Source: a bacterium (lineage in GTDB: Bacteria > Pseudomonadota > Alphaproteobacteria > Caulobacterales > Hyphomonadaceae). From it: a stretch of DNA of 64,000 nt. Made by a program: the position numbers and the translations under genes. The notes under the pieces are model-generated. The model made no database searches. It was not told where the DNA came from and saw nothing but the letters and a program-made list of their open reading frames with translations. The stretch lies in assembly GCA_016125045.1 (NCBI GenBank), contig WGML01000007.1, forward strand, positions 310,001 to 374,000, in the 5' to 3' direction. Every line of letters starts with the position of its first letter. Position 1 is the stretch's first letter. Below are positions 47,039 through 56,411 of the stretch, one piece after another.

Positions 47039-47725
47039 TCAACCCTCGCTCGAACGCGCCTCGAACAGGCGGTTGAAGGCGGCCACAGCCGCGCCCGGCC
47101 CCTCCTTGTGGCCCCAGACGCCGGAACTGACCGCAAGGAAATCCGCGCCCGCCGCCACCAGAGACGGCGCGTTCTCGACGGTGATTCCGCCGATGGCGAC
47201 GCATGGCAGCACCACCATCTCCTGCCACCAGGTCAACAGGTCGAGCTCCGCTCGCGTCGTCGCCTGCTTTGTTTCCGTTGGGAAAAACGCTCCGAACGCG
47301 ACATAGTCCGCGCCTGCCTCCCCGGCCTCGAGCGCAAGATGTTTCGAGGCGTGGCAGGTCACCCCGACGATCCCCGCATCGCCGACCATCCGCCGGGCGT
47401 CCCTGTAGGATGCATCCGACTGGCCGATATGCACCCCGTCGGCCCCAAGGTCCCTCGCAAGGTCGGGCCGGTCATTGATCAGCACCGCAACGCCCTTGTC
47501 CTGCGCCACCGGCAACAGTCGCTTCGCCACCTTGATGATGTGGTCGTCGCTCGCGGACTGATCGTCGCGATCCTTCAGTCGGATCTGAAGACAGGCGACG
47601 TCGCCGCCCGACAGGGCGTCGACAAGACTTGCCTCGAACGCCCCCGCGTCCGGAATGACAGGCGGTGTGATGAGATAGAGCCGGCAGCGCTGCATCAGGA
47701 CCGCACTTGGGCCCGCGTCCCGCAT
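47039..47725 (-). CDS. thiE: Thiamine phosphate synthase
   Basis: Up to 228 residues; joins HMP-pyrophosphate and thiazole phosphate to give thiamine phosphate. TIM-barrel with [46 protein letters not shown] and [15 protein letters not shown] shorter start at 47695 ([11 protein letters not shown]) would put the family's LYLIT first; both remain possible. It is last in a minus-strand run with DUF1272 and a TIR-like gene, following the gap-pgk-fba block. Confidence 0.92.
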   Translation of the reverse strand: MRDAGPSAVLMQRCRLYLITPPVIPDAGAFEASLVDALSGGDVACLQIRLKDRDDQSASDDHIIKVAKRLLPVAQDKGVAVLINDRPDLARDLGADGVHIGQSDASYRDARRMVGDAGIVGVTCHASKHLALEAGEAGADYVAFGAFFPTETKQATTRAELDLLTWWQEMVVLPCVAIGGITVENAPSLVAAGADFLAVSSGVWGHKEGPGAAVAAFNRLFEARSSEG

Positions 47726-47773
47726 TGCGTCAAGTCAGCCTGGCGCGAACACTCCGCGCCTCGCCCGCCCCGA

Positions 47774-48025
47774 TCAGGGATCGCGCGCGGCGCATCCCGC
47801 CGCACGAACGACCCGCCGCGCGGACGCGGGGTTTCGCTTCAGCGCCGCCCCAACCCGGCGCGGCCGCCTCGAAAGGTCGCCGCCGCAGTTCGGGCACGTC
47901 CCTTTCAGGACATCCTCCGTGCAGGTCACGCAGAACGTGCATTCGAACGAACAGATGAGCGCGTCCCCTCCCTCGGGCGAGAGGTCGCGACCGCAGCATT
48001 CGCAATTCGGACGCATCTCAAGCAC
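47774..48025 (-). CDS. DUF1272 zinc-ribbon-like protein
   Basis: 83 residues. Eight cysteines in pairs (CECC, CSFECTFC, CTED, CPNCGG) form the DUF1272 cluster, probably two zinc sites. MRPNCECCGRDL is the family's opening. The ~30-residue C-terminal extension is basic and unique. Function unknown; it sits between the TIR-like gene and thiE on the same strand, about 25 bp after the former. Confidence 0.85.
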   Translation of the reverse strand: MLEMRPNCECCGRDLSPEGGDALICSFECTFCVTCTEDVLKGTCPNCGGDLSRRPRRVGAALKRNPASARRVVRAAGCAARDP

Positions 48026-48049
48026 CGGACGTCCGTCCTTCCGGGGTGG

Positions 48050-49303
48050 TCAGTAATTGTGCGGCCCAGGACCGCGGATCGACGCCAGCCCCCGCAACAC
48101 CCCCCCGCCTGACGGGCTTGTCTGGTTGGCGGCCTGCGGGCGGATCGCTTCAACAGCCGGGTTCGGGCTGAAGGTCGCGTGCGGCGCTTCCACCACCGGT
48201 CTCGCCGCCGCCTGCTGGGCCGGCCGCCGGTCAGACCGGAACAGCGGCGCGGCGTCGCTCCAGAGCCGGTCGAACTCGGTCATCATCACGGAGTGAAACA
48301 CACTGCCCGCCGCGGCGTGTAGGGTCGGGCTCTCGGATGTCGGCAGGCTCGCCATGTAGGGCGTCGACACCACCGACCGGTCGGTGATCAGCGCGCTCGC
48401 CAGCGGCACGATCTGCTGCTGCCGGCGAACGGACACCGCGACGTTGGCGCCAGCCTGATCGACGATACGCTTCCACGCCTCGGCGGCTGAATCGATTTCA
48501 TTCTTGACGGCGGCGAGATGGTCCGCCTCGCGCGACCCGAACAGCGACAGCAGGCCGGGATTGGTCGGCGAACACTGCAACACCCGAAGTTCGAGCCCGC
48601 CGCTCGCATGGTCCCGCACCGCATCCAGCGTGTCCGGGTGGAGCGCGATCGCGAGGTTCGCGACCCCCATGATGTCGATGCGGCGCTCCGCCTTGCGGAT
48701 CATGTCCAGTCGCGAGTCGTAGCGGAACATCCGCGACCGTTCGAACAGCGTCGCGCCGTGCGCGCCGGAGCCGGCGAGCGGGTTTGCGCCGGGCCGGAAG
48801 GGCTGCTGCGCAGGCGTCTCCTCAAGCTGCGCGATCGCGTCCTGCAGCCGGCGCACGTTTGCACCGGAGAACACCGCGTCCGTGTCGAGCGAATAGGTCA
48901 CCACCGCCGCGCCGCGCGGATCGATCGCCGGCGACTGACCCTCCTCGACGAGAAGGATCACCGGCCGCCCCGCAGCCTGCGCCACGGCGATCTCATAATA
49001 GACATTGGAGTAGGGCCCGGATGCGAGTGCGATCACGAGATCTGAATCGAGCAGCGCGTCGATCACCGTCTGCGGCGTGCCGGAGCGTCCCTCTTCACCG
49101 CGCGTGACTTGATAAGCCCCATCGAGCATCGCCGGACGGATGATGTACTTCCAGACCGCGTCGCTGCGTCGTCTGGCGTCCGCGTCCGTCTTCGCCGCCG
49201 GCGCGATCAGGAAACAGCGCCGCGCCTTCTCCTGCGCGGCCGGGTCCCCGTCGTCGATCACGCTCCTGAAGAGCGGCCATGCGCTCAGATCATAACTCGA
49301 CAC
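48050..49303 (-). CDS. TIR/nucleoside deoxyribosyltransferase-like domain protein with an unassigned C-terminal domain
   Basis: About 417 residues. The N-terminal domain (~28-150) has RCFLIAP, DAVWKYIIRPAML, IDALLDSDLVIAL and NVYYEIAVAQAAGRPVILL. This is the signature of nucleoside 2-deoxyribosyltransferase-like/TIR-like domains, with the candidate catalytic Glu104 in YYEIA. A central to C-terminal domain (RMFRYDSRLDMIRKAERRIDIMG, LELRVLQCSPTNP) resembles the degenerate PLD-like/DUF5919 sensor modules. The last ~60 residues are Pro/Ala-rich. No signal peptide. GTG 49303 is the start; the upstream in-frame region is less likely to be coding. Possibly an NAD- or nucleotide-cleaving effector. 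Confidence 0.7.
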   Translation of the reverse strand: MSSYDLSAWPLFRSVIDDGDPAAQEKARRCFLIAPAAKTDADARRRSDAVWKYIIRPAMLDGAYQVTRGEEGRSGTPQTVIDALLDSDLVIALASGPYSNVYYEIAVAQAAGRPVILLVEEGQSPAIDPRGAAVVTYSLDTDAVFSGANVRRLQDAIAQLEETPAQQPFRPGANPLAGSGAHGATLFERSRMFRYDSRLDMIRKAERRIDIMGVANLAIALHPDTLDAVRDHASGGLELRVLQCSPTNPGLLSLFGSREADHLAAVKNEIDSAAEAWKRIVDQAGANVAVSVRRQQQIVPLASALITDRSVVSTPYMASLPTSESPTLHAAAGSVFHSVMMTEFDRLWSDAAPLFRSDRRPAQQAAARPVVEAPHATFSPNPAVEAIRPQAANQTSPSGGGVLRGLASIRGPGPHNY

Positions 49304-49379
49304 GCCAACACCACTTGGCTTGCACCGCCGCCGCGGTGGTTCCCGCTGGCCCTTGGCCCACAAGCCGTCTTACCGGAAC

Positions 49380-49401
49380 TTAACCCTTCAAGAAAGGGTT
49401 T
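49380..49401. repeat. Hairpin upstream of the TIR-like gene (ttaaccctt/aagggtt)
   Basis: A 7-bp inverted repeat, aaccctt / aagggtt, at 49382-49388 and 49394-49400 with a caaga loop. It lies about 80 bp upstream of the TIR-like gene and 140 bp after the fba stop. The 9-mer ttaaccctt is shared with the inverted repeat at 24284-24359. It may be an operator, or a weak end to the fba transcript; there is no T-run. Confidence 0.55.
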
Positions 49402-49543
49402 AGCGCACCGGCTGCGCTCCTCTCGTTCATCCGCCCAAATCCGCGGCGCCCTCGATCTCGAGCGCCCCACCGCCGAGGATTGGTCCCGGCGGGCTGATCC
49501 GGGCGCTTGCTCCACGCCTCTTGCGTTCAACGCGGCTGAAGCC

Positions 49544-50629
49544 CTATTCCGCCGCCTTCGCCGTCACGCCCACCTTCGGCGCGAGCTCGCCCGACGCATA
49601 GCGTTTCGCCATCTGGCTCATCGCCACCGGCTTGATCTTCGCCGCCATCCCCTCCGCGCCGAATTCCTGGAAGCGCTGACGGCAGACCGTCCTCATCGCC
49701 TCCTTGGCGGGTTTAAGGTACGAGCGCGGGTCGAACTCGCCGGGCTTGTCGACGAACACTTTGCGGATCGCCGCCGTGATCGCCATGCGGTTGTCGGTGT
49801 CGATGTTGATCTTGCGCACGCCGTGCTTGATGCCGCGCTGGATTTCCTCAACCGGCACACCCCAGGTCTGCGGCATCTTCCCGCCATAGCGGTTGATCAT
49901 CTCCTGCAGGTCCTCGGGCACCGACGACGAGCCGTGCATCACGAGGTGGGTGTTGGGCAGTCTGCGGTGGATCTCCTCGATCACATTCATCGCCAGCACG
50001 TCGCCATCCGGCTTGCGCGAGAACTTGTAGGCGCCGTGCGAGGTTCCCATCGCGATCGCGAGCGCGTCGACGCCGGTCGCCTTCACGAAATCGACCGCCT
50101 GGTCGGGATCGGTCAGGAGCTGCGAATGATCGAGCTTGCCCTCCGCGCCGTGGCCGTCTTCCTTTTCGCCCATGCCGGTTTCGAGCGAACCCAGCACGCC
50201 AAGCTCGCCCTCGACCGAAGCGCCGACCCAGTGCGCCATGTCGCAAACGGCCTTGGTGACGCGGACATTGTAATCATAGTCGGCCGGGGTCTTGCCGTCG
50301 GCCATCAGCGAGCCGTCCATCATCACCGAGGTGAAGCCGTACTGGATCGCGGTGGCGCAGGTCGCCTCGTTGTTGCCGTGGTCCTGATGCATGCAGATCG
50401 GGATGTGCGGATAGAGTTCCGCCATGGCGTCGATCAGGTGTTTCAGCACGATGTCGTTGGCGTAGGACCGCGCCCCGCGCGAGGCCTGCATGATCACCGG
50501 AGCGCCGACCTCGTCGGCGGCCTCCATGATCGCGAGCGCCTGCTCCATGTTGTTGATGTTGAACGCCGGCAGTCCGTAATTGTGTTCCGCTGCGTGATCG
50601 AGCAGCTGTCGCAATGTGATACGGGCCAT
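49544..50629 (-). CDS. fba: Class II fructose-bisphosphate aldolase
   Basis: 361 residues from MARITL, with ggaggagag upstream. Zinc and substrate sites are in [51 protein letters not shown] and [14 protein letters not shown]. It cleaves fructose-1,6-bisphosphate; class II, subgroup B. Third gene of the gap-pgk-fba run. Confidence 0.97.
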   Translation of the reverse strand: MARITLRQLLDHAAEHNYGLPAFNINNMEQALAIMEAADEVGAPVIMQASRGARSYANDIVLKHLIDAMAELYPHIPICMHQDHGNNEATCATAIQYGFTSVMMDGSLMADGKTPADYDYNVRVTKAVCDMAHWVGASVEGELGVLGSLETGMGEKEDGHGAEGKLDHSQLLTDPDQAVDFVKATGVDALAIAMGTSHGAYKFSRKPDGDVLAMNVIEEIHRRLPNTHLVMHGSSSVPEDLQEMINRYGGKMPQTWGVPVEEIQRGIKHGVRKINIDTDNRMAITAAIRKVFVDKPGEFDPRSYLKPAKEAMRTVCRQRFQEFGAEGMAAKIKPVAMSQMAKRYASGELAPKVGVTAKAAE

Positions 50630-50686
50630 CGTCTCTCCTCCCACTAACTTTCGAACAACACCCCGGCGCGCCGGCCGGAGCGGCGA

Positions 50687-51880
50687 TCAGATCCGCAGCG
50701 CCTCGACGCCCGGAAGCGCCTTTCCCTCCATCCATTCAAGGAACGCGCCGCCCGCCGTCGACATGAAGCTGAGATCGTCCGCGACGCCCGCTGCGTTCAT
50801 CGCGGAGACTGTATCACCCCCGCCGGCGACCGCCACCAGCTTCCCCGCCCTGACGAGTTCCGCCGCGCCGCGCGCCGCCTCCATCGTGCCCCGGTCGAAG
50901 GGCGGGATTTCAAACACGCCGAGCGGGCCGTTCCAGATCAGTGTCCTGGAGTTCGCCATCGCCCGCTGCAGCCGTGCCACCGTTTCCGGGCCCGCATCGA
51001 GAATCCGCTCGTGCTCATCCACCTCGCCGAGGCCCCGCACCCGCGACGGCGCGTTGAGCGCCATCTGTTCGGCGACCACGATGTCGAGCGGCAGGAACAG
51101 CTTGCAGTTGTTCTCGCCCGCGAGCCTGATGATGTCGCGCGCCGTGTCCGCGAGGTCCTTCTCGCAGTAGGACGCGCCGACCCCATGGCCCTGCGCATGC
51201 AGGAAGGTGTTCGCCATGCCGCCGCCGATCGCGAGCTTGTCGAGCTTGGTGACGAGGTTCTTCAGAAGATCGAGTTTCGTCGACACTTTCGATCCGCCGA
51301 CAATGCCCATCACCGGGCGTTCGGGATGGCCGAGCGCGGCGTCGAGCGCATTCAGTTCGCGCTCCATCGACAGGCCGGGATAGGCCGGCAGCAGGCGGGC
51401 GAGCCCCTCCGTCGACGCGTGGGCCCGGTGCGCCGCGGAGAAGGCGTCATTCACATAGAGGTCGCCGAGCTTCGCGAGGTCGGCTGCGAATCCGGCGTCG
51501 TTCGCTTCCTCGCCGCTGTGAAAGCGCAGGTTTTCCATGAGGGCGACCCCGCCCGCCGGCATGTCGCGGATCGTCTGCGCGGCGGTCTCGCCGATGCAGT
51601 CGTCCGCCCACGCGACCGGCTTTCCGACCAGAGCCGAAAGGTCCGACAGCACCGGCTTCAGGCTCATCTCGGGAACGCGGCGGCCCTTGGGTCGGTCGAA
51701 GTGCGCCAGCAGCGCCACCTTCGCGCCCTTGCGGGTCAACAGCTCAATGGTCGGCAGCGCCGCCCGCAGACGGGTGTCGTCCGTGACCCGGCCCGCCTCC
51801 ATCGGCACGTTGAAATCGACCCGAACGAGAGCGGTCCGACCGGCGAGGTCGGCGGCGGAAAGGCTTCGAAACGCTGACAT
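50687..51880 (-). CDS. pgk: Phosphoglycerate kinase
   Basis: 397 residues, full length. N-terminal LVRVDFNVPME, LLAHFDRPKGRR, NLRFHSGEEAND, VGGSKVSTKLDLL and the C-terminal VAVAGGGDTVSAM nucleotide loop are intact. It makes ATP from 1,3-bisphosphoglycerate. Starts 7 bp after the gap stop, so the two are one operon; fba follows 57 bp later. Confidence 0.97.
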   Translation of the reverse strand: MSAFRSLSAADLAGRTALVRVDFNVPMEAGRVTDDTRLRAALPTIELLTRKGAKVALLAHFDRPKGRRVPEMSLKPVLSDLSALVGKPVAWADDCIGETAAQTIRDMPAGGVALMENLRFHSGEEANDAGFAADLAKLGDLYVNDAFSAAHRAHASTEGLARLLPAYPGLSMERELNALDAALGHPERPVMGIVGGSKVSTKLDLLKNLVTKLDKLAIGGGMANTFLHAQGHGVGASYCEKDLADTARDIIRLAGENNCKLFLPLDIVVAEQMALNAPSRVRGLGEVDEHERILDAGPETVARLQRAMANSRTLIWNGPLGVFEIPPFDRGTMEAARGAAELVRAGKLVAVAGGGDTVSAMNAAGVADDLSFMSTAGGAFLEWMEGKALPGVEALRI

Positions 51881-51887
51881 CAGAACC

Positions 51888-52898
51888 TCAGGCGAGCAGC
51901 TTGCCCATGGCGACGGCGGTGTCGCTCATGCGGGTCGAGAAGCCCCACTCATTGTCATACCAGGTGAGGATCGAGACGAACGTGCCGTCCATCACCTTGG
52001 TCTGATCCATGTGGAAGATCGAGGAGTGCGGGTTGTGGTTGAAGTCCGTCGAGACGTTCTTCTCGTTGGTGTAGGTCAGGATGCCCTTCATGGGGCCGTC
52101 GGCGGCGGCCTTGATCACGGCGTTGACCTCATCCTTCGTGGTCGCGCGCCTGGCGAGGAATTTCAGGTCCACCACCGAGACGTTGGGCGTCGGCACTCGC
52201 ATCGCGAACCCGTCCAGCTTGCCGTTGAGTTCCGGCAGAACGAGGCCGACCGCCTTCGCCGCGCCTGTTGAGGTCGGGATCATCGACAGCGCCGCCGCCC
52301 GGCCGCGATAGAGATCCTTGTGCATCGTGTCGAGCGTCGGTTGGTCGCCGGTGTAGGAGTGGATAGTCGTCATCATCCCGCGCTCGATGCCGATCGCGTC
52401 ATTCAGCGCCTTGGCGACCGGCGATAGGCAGTTGGTCGTGCAGGACGCGTTCGAGACGACCAAGTGGTCCTTCGTCAGCTTGTCGTGGTTCACGCCATAG
52501 ACCACCGTGAGATCGGCGTTTTCGCCCGGGGCGGAGATCAGCACCCGCTTCGCGCCGGCCGAAAGATGCGCCGCCGCCTTGTCCTTCGCCGTGAAGATGC
52601 CCGTGCACTCAAGCGCGATGTCCACCCCGAGCTCCTTGTGCGGAAGCTCCTTGGGATCGCGGATCGCTGTCACCTTGAAGGCCTGGCCGCCGACGCGCAC
52701 CGTGTCGCCGTCGATCGTCACCTCCTTGCCGAGCGCGCCGTGCACGCTGTCATATTTCAGCAGGTGGGCGTTGGTCTCGACCGGTCCGAGATCGTTCACG
52801 GCCACCACTTCGATGTCGCGGCGGTCATGCTCCAGGATCGAGCGAAGCACGAGGCGGCCGATCCGGCCAAATCCATTGATCGCGACACGTACAGGCAT
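51888..52898 (-). CDS. gap: Glyceraldehyde-3-phosphate dehydrogenase
   Basis: 336 residues. NAD-binding [13 protein letters not shown]; catalytic Cys in [17 protein letters not shown]; catalytic His and phosphate site in [13 protein letters not shown]-terminal [11 protein letters not shown]. First gene of gap-pgk-fba. Its promoter should lie in the 52899-53214 gap. Cofactor: the acidic residue region AVNDLGP suggests NAD. Confidence 0.97.
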   Translation of the reverse strand: MPVRVAINGFGRIGRLVLRSILEHDRRDIEVVAVNDLGPVETNAHLLKYDSVHGALGKEVTIDGDTVRVGGQAFKVTAIRDPKELPHKELGVDIALECTGIFTAKDKAAAHLSAGAKRVLISAPGENADLTVVYGVNHDKLTKDHLVVSNASCTTNCLSPVAKALNDAIGIERGMMTTIHSYTGDQPTLDTMHKDLYRGRAAALSMIPTSTGAAKAVGLVLPELNGKLDGFAMRVPTPNVSVVDLKFLARRATTKDEVNAVIKAAADGPMKGILTYTNEKNVSTDFNHNPHSSIFHMDQTKVMDGTFVSILTWYDNEWGFSTRMSDTAVAMGKLLA

Positions 52899-53214
52899 GA
52901 AGAGAGGTCCTTCCGAAGTGGCTGGCCGGGCTGGTGCGTGCAGACGTGTGTCCAGCGCGGCGGCGTTTGGATCGCGGGTATGCAGGAATGACGCCGCACC
53001 TGCCTGCCCCGCGCCTATTATTCACAAATCGCCCGAAAGGGGAGGCCCGGCCGACCGATTTTGCGCCGCCGCGGGCCGTTTTTCCGCCGCCTGGGGCGGG
53101 CTTCGCCGCGCCGCGGCCGCGCACTTGCATCACGGACGCAACACAACCCAGGCGTGAGCATGCGCACCTTGGGCCATTGCGAACCGTCCACAGCCGTTCC
53201 AGATTGGGTCCGCC
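52899..53214. other. Divergent promoter region between gap and DUF4164
   Basis: About 315 bp with no coding frame that looks real. It contains GC-rich palindromic patches (near 53060-53130) and an ATT-containing stretch at 53018-53026 (tattattca). It presumably holds the divergent promoters of gap-pgk-fba (minus) and DUF4164-zapA (plus). No confident -35/-10 pair or RNA gene was seen. Confidence 0.5.
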
Positions 53215-53502
53215 ATGACGTCCGACGACCCGAACGCCTCACCGCTCGCCGCCGCTGCAGAGCGGCTCACCGTCGCCATCGAGCGGCTGGAGGCGCGCGT
53301 CGCCGGTCTCTTGGACGGCATCGAGGCGTCCGAGCCCCATCGGCGGGAGGCGGAGGCGCTGCGGCGCGACCGGGCCAAGCTCGCCGCCGATCTCGACGCT
53401 GCGAAGGCGCGCGAACGGGAATTGCAGAAACTGGCGGATGAAGCGTCGGAAGCGCTGGGCGCGGCCATAAACGAGGTGCGCGAGGCGCTGGGTAAGGTCT
53501 AG
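53215..53502 (+). CDS. DUF4164-family coiled-coil protein
   Basis: 95 residues, almost entirely heptad-type helix: LAAAAERLTVAIERLEARV, then ALRRDRAKLAADLDAAKARE. DUF4164 genes commonly sit directly before zapA in Alphaproteobacteria, as here (46 bp gap). It likely acts in cell division, binding ZapA or FtsZ-associated proteins, but this is inferred from position only. Confidence 0.85.
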   Translation: MTSDDPNASPLAAAAERLTVAIERLEARVAGLLDGIEASEPHRREAEALRRDRAKLAADLDAAKARERELQKLADEASEALGAAINEVREALGKV

Positions 53503-53548
53503 GCGCAGGGTCGGGACGCGCGCCGGGCGACGAGGTCCGGCGTCGCGA

Positions 53549-53899
53549 ATGATGGAAAAAGGCGGGGCGGGCGTGGCGGTTGCGGAACTCTCGGTTGGCG
53601 GAAAGATTTATCGGCTTCCCTGTGCGGCGGAGCAGGAGCCGCATCTGCAGCAGCTCTGCCGCGTGTTCGAGGCGCGCGCGGCCGAGATCGGCGGCGCGCT
53701 CGGCGACATCGGGGCCGACGTGTTGTTTCTCGCCGCCGGCCTCTCCTTCATCGAGGAGATGAGCGCGCTCGCGGACGCGTCCGGCGAGACTGAATCCCTC
53801 CGCCAGATCGCGGCGCTCGAGACCCAGGTCGCCGGCCTGATCGAGAAGGCGGCCGCGCGCATTGAGGCGATCACATCGGAGATCGACGCCTCGACCTGA
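53549..53899 (+). CDS. zapA: Cell division protein ZapA
   Basis: 116 residues. N-terminal LSVGGKIYRLPCAAEQEPHL is the ZapA globular head; the rest is a coiled coil (IAALETQVAGLIEKAAARIE). It bundles and stabilises FtsZ filaments. Its promoter is shared with DUF4164. I looked for the 6S RNA that often follows zapA; the 130 bp before the GMC gene is too short and shows no 6S-like bulge. Confidence 0.87.
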   Translation: MMEKGGAGVAVAELSVGGKIYRLPCAAEQEPHLQQLCRVFEARAAEIGGALGDIGADVLFLAAGLSFIEEMSALADASGETESLRQIAALETQVAGLIEKAAARIEAITSEIDAST

Positions 53900-54034
53900 T
53901 CCAGCGCGGCGGCGCGTCCATGCGCCCCGACATTCCGGCTTTGCGCTGCGCGCGATTTGGCGCCACCATCGGGTGATCACACATCGGCGAGGCCGACGAG
54001 CTCCGACCGAACACTTGAAGGGGGAGGGCGCAGC

Positions 54035-55765
54035 ATGGCCAATCTCAACACGCTCGCGCGCGAGAAGAACACCTACGACGCCATCGTCGTCGGCAGCGGC
54101 ATTTCCGGCGGCTGGGCGGCCAAGGAGCTCGCCGAGAAGGGGTTGAAGACCCTCGTCCTCGAGCGCGGCCGCCAGGTGCGCCATATCGCCGACTATCCCA
54201 CCGTCAACACGCCCCCCTGGGCCTTCCGCTTCCCCGGCGCGCGCGTGCCCCAGGACGAGATCGACAGCCGCTACGCCAAACAGGCCCGCACCGGCTACAC
54301 GATCACCGACGCCACCAAGCACTTCTACATCCGCGACGACCAGCACCCCTATTCCGAGACCCGCCGCTTCGACTGGATCCGCAGCTATCAGGTCGGCGGC
54401 CGTTCCCTCGTCTGGGGGCGCCAGAGCTATCGCTGGTCCGATCTCGACTTCGAGGCGAACGCCCGCGAGGGCGTCGCGGTCGACTGGCCGATCCGCTACG
54501 CCGATCTCGCACCCTGGTATGACCATGTCGAGGAATTCATCGGCGTCTCCGGTCAGGCCGAAGGGCTGCCGCACCTGCCCGACGGACGGTTCCAGCCGCC
54601 GATGGACATGAACTGCGTCGAGAAGCACATGAAGTCCGCGGTCGAGGGCCGCTTCCGCGAGCGCCGCGTCACCATCGGGCGGACGGCGCACATCACCCAG
54701 CCCACCGAGGCGCAGAAGGCGCTCGGCCGCACCGCCTGCCAGCACCAGAACCAGTGCAGCCGCGGCTGCGTGTTCGGGGCCTATTTCGCCTCCAACTCCT
54801 CAACCCTTCTCGCCGCGAACAACACGGGCAACCTCACCCTCCAGCCGGACGCCGTGGTCACCAGCATCATCTTCGACCCGGTGAAGAACCGCGCCTCTGG
54901 CGTGCGGGTGCGCGACGCCGAGACGGGAGACGAGGTCGAGCTCTACGCCCGCGTCATCTTCCTCTGCGCGTCGGCCCTGAACAGCGCCTGGCTGATGATG
55001 AATTCGACGAGCAACCGCTTCCCGGATGGGTTCGGCAACGGCTCGGGCCAGCTCGGCCGCAATGTCATGGACCACCATTTCCTCGTCGGCGCCTCCGCCG
55101 ATGTCGAAGGTTGGGAGGACCGCTACTACAAGGGCCGCCGTCCCAACGGCTTCTACATTCCCCGCTTCCGCAATCTCGGCGACGCGGCCACGAAGAAGGA
55201 TTTCCTGCGCGGCTACGGCTATCAGGGCGGCGCAAGCCGCCAGGGCTGGCAGCGTCTCGTCGCCGAACTCGGCTTCGGCAAGGAGATGAAGGACGAACTC
55301 ATGGATCCGGGCGCCTGGACGATCGGCATGACCGCGTTCGGCGAAATGCTCCCCGATCCGTCAAACCGCATCACGCTCAACAAGGATGTGCGCGACATGC
55401 ACGGCCTGCCCACGCTCACCATCGATGTGGGTCTCGGTGACAACGAGCTGCGCATGCGCAAGGACATGCAGTCCGCCGCCGTCGAGATGCTGGAGGCGTC
55501 CGGCTTCCGCAATGTCCGCGGCTATGAGCGCTCCTACGGGCCCGGCCTCGGCATCCATGAGATGGGGACCGCCCGCATGGGCCGCGACCCGAAGACGTCC
55601 GTCCTCAACGCCCACAATCAGGTGCATGAATGCCTGAACGTCTATGTCACCGACGGCGCGGCGATGACCTCGGCGTCCTGCGTGAACCCGTCCCTCACCT
55701 ACATGGCGCTGACGGCGCGCGCGGCGGATCACGCCGTCTCGGCGCTCAAGCGCGGCGAACTGTGA
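54035..55765 (+). CDS. GMC-family oxidoreductase, sugar dehydrogenase large subunit
   Basis: 576 residues. FAD-binding IVVGSGISGGWAAKELAEKG at the N-terminus; GGRSLVWGRQSYRWS; a Cys-rich CQHQNQCSRGC typical of gluconate/2-keto-sugar dehydrogenase flavin subunits; C-terminal GIHEMGTARMG and DGAAMTSASCVNPSLTYMAL with the catalytic His/Asn region. No signal peptide; export is expected through the partner below. gggggaggg is upstream of ATG. It pairs with the subunit-3 gene 28 bp downstream. Confidence 0.92.
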   Translation: MANLNTLAREKNTYDAIVVGSGISGGWAAKELAEKGLKTLVLERGRQVRHIADYPTVNTPPWAFRFPGARVPQDEIDSRYAKQARTGYTITDATKHFYIRDDQHPYSETRRFDWIRSYQVGGRSLVWGRQSYRWSDLDFEANAREGVAVDWPIRYADLAPWYDHVEEFIGVSGQAEGLPHLPDGRFQPPMDMNCVEKHMKSAVEGRFRERRVTIGRTAHITQPTEAQKALGRTACQHQNQCSRGCVFGAYFASNSSTLLAANNTGNLTLQPDAVVTSIIFDPVKNRASGVRVRDAETGDEVELYARVIFLCASALNSAWLMMNSTSNRFPDGFGNGSGQLGRNVMDHHFLVGASADVEGWEDRYYKGRRPNGFYIPRFRNLGDAATKKDFLRGYGYQGGASRQGWQRLVAELGFGKEMKDELMDPGAWTIGMTAFGEMLPDPSNRITLNKDVRDMHGLPTLTIDVGLGDNELRMRKDMQSAAVEMLEASGFRNVRGYERSYGPGLGIHEMGTARMGRDPKTSVLNAHNQVHECLNVYVTDGAAMTSASCVNPSLTYMALTARAADHAVSALKRGEL

Positions 55766-55793
55766 GGCCGCGCACATGAAGGAGACGCACCCC

Positions 55794-56393
55794 ATGACCG
55801 AAGACCTCATCCATCGCCGCGCCGTGCTCGGCCGGGCCGCCTCGCTGCTTGGCGGCGCCTTGTCGATGAGCGCGGTGGCCGGCGTCCTCGCCGGCTGCGC
55901 CGCGAGCCCGTCGCCCGTCGCTGACGCCTCGCCCGCCGGCGATCCGGCGACCGCCCGCAGCGCCGCCATCGCTGTCATTGCGGACCTCATCCTCCCCCGC
56001 ACCGATACGCCGGGCGCGATTGATGTCGGCGTGCCGGCGTTCATCGAGCGGATGATGGCGGACTATTATCGCCCCGAGGAAAGGCGGGCCTTCATGGCCG
56101 GCCTCGACCGCGTCGACACGGACGCGCGCGCGACCCTCGGTCGACCCTTCCTCGCCCTCTCGTCGGGCGAGCAGACCGCGCTTCTCGAACGCTATGACCG
56201 GGAAGCCTATGACTGGGCGCGCGCCGGGGGGGAGGGCGCAACGCCCTTCTTCCGCACGATGAAGGAGCTGACGACGCTCGGCTATTTCACGTCCGAGACC
56301 GGCGCTTCGAAAGTCCTCAAATACGATCCGATCCCAGGCGCCTACGAAGCCTGCATCCCCTATGCGGATGTGGGCCGCGCCTGGTCGACCTGA
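55794..56393 (+). CDS. Gluconate 2-dehydrogenase subunit 3 family protein
   Basis: 199 residues. Start ATG 55794 is chosen because aaggag lies 10 bp upstream; the ATG at 55776 is part of that site. HRRAVLGRAASLLGGALSM at the N-terminus is a Tat-type signal with an Arg-Arg, ending near AGCAA. The conserved DLILPRTDTPGAIDVGVPAFIER block identifies the family. Such small subunits carry the flavin subunit through the Tat pathway to the periplasm. Its stop codon (56391-56393) lies inside the left flanking repeat of the low-GC insert. Confidence 0.9.
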   Translation: MTEDLIHRRAVLGRAASLLGGALSMSAVAGVLAGCAASPSPVADASPAGDPATARSAAIAVIADLILPRTDTPGAIDVGVPAFIERMMADYYRPEERRAFMAGLDRVDTDARATLGRPFLALSSGEQTALLERYDREAYDWARAGGEGATPFFRTMKELTTLGYFTSETGASKVLKYDPIPGAYEACIPYADVGRAWST

Positions 56394-56411
56394 CCGTCAC
56401 CCACCCGTGCG
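56378..56411. repeat. Left flanking repeat of the low-GC insert
   Basis: 25 bp (56378-56402) identical to 57751-57775, covering the end of the subunit-3 gene (codons AWST and stop) and ccgtcaccc. It runs on into gtcacccacccgtgcg (56396-56411), also found at 57785-57800 at the end of the GST gene. Read on the minus strand, the next ~10 codons beyond spell QRALARTGG-stop, matching the GST C-terminus QRAFARTGG-stop. Confidence 0.85.

Noticed and set aside
53900..54034. Possible 6S RNA after zapA
   Set aside because: The position is typical in relatives, but only about 130 bp is available and no 6S-like central bulge was seen.
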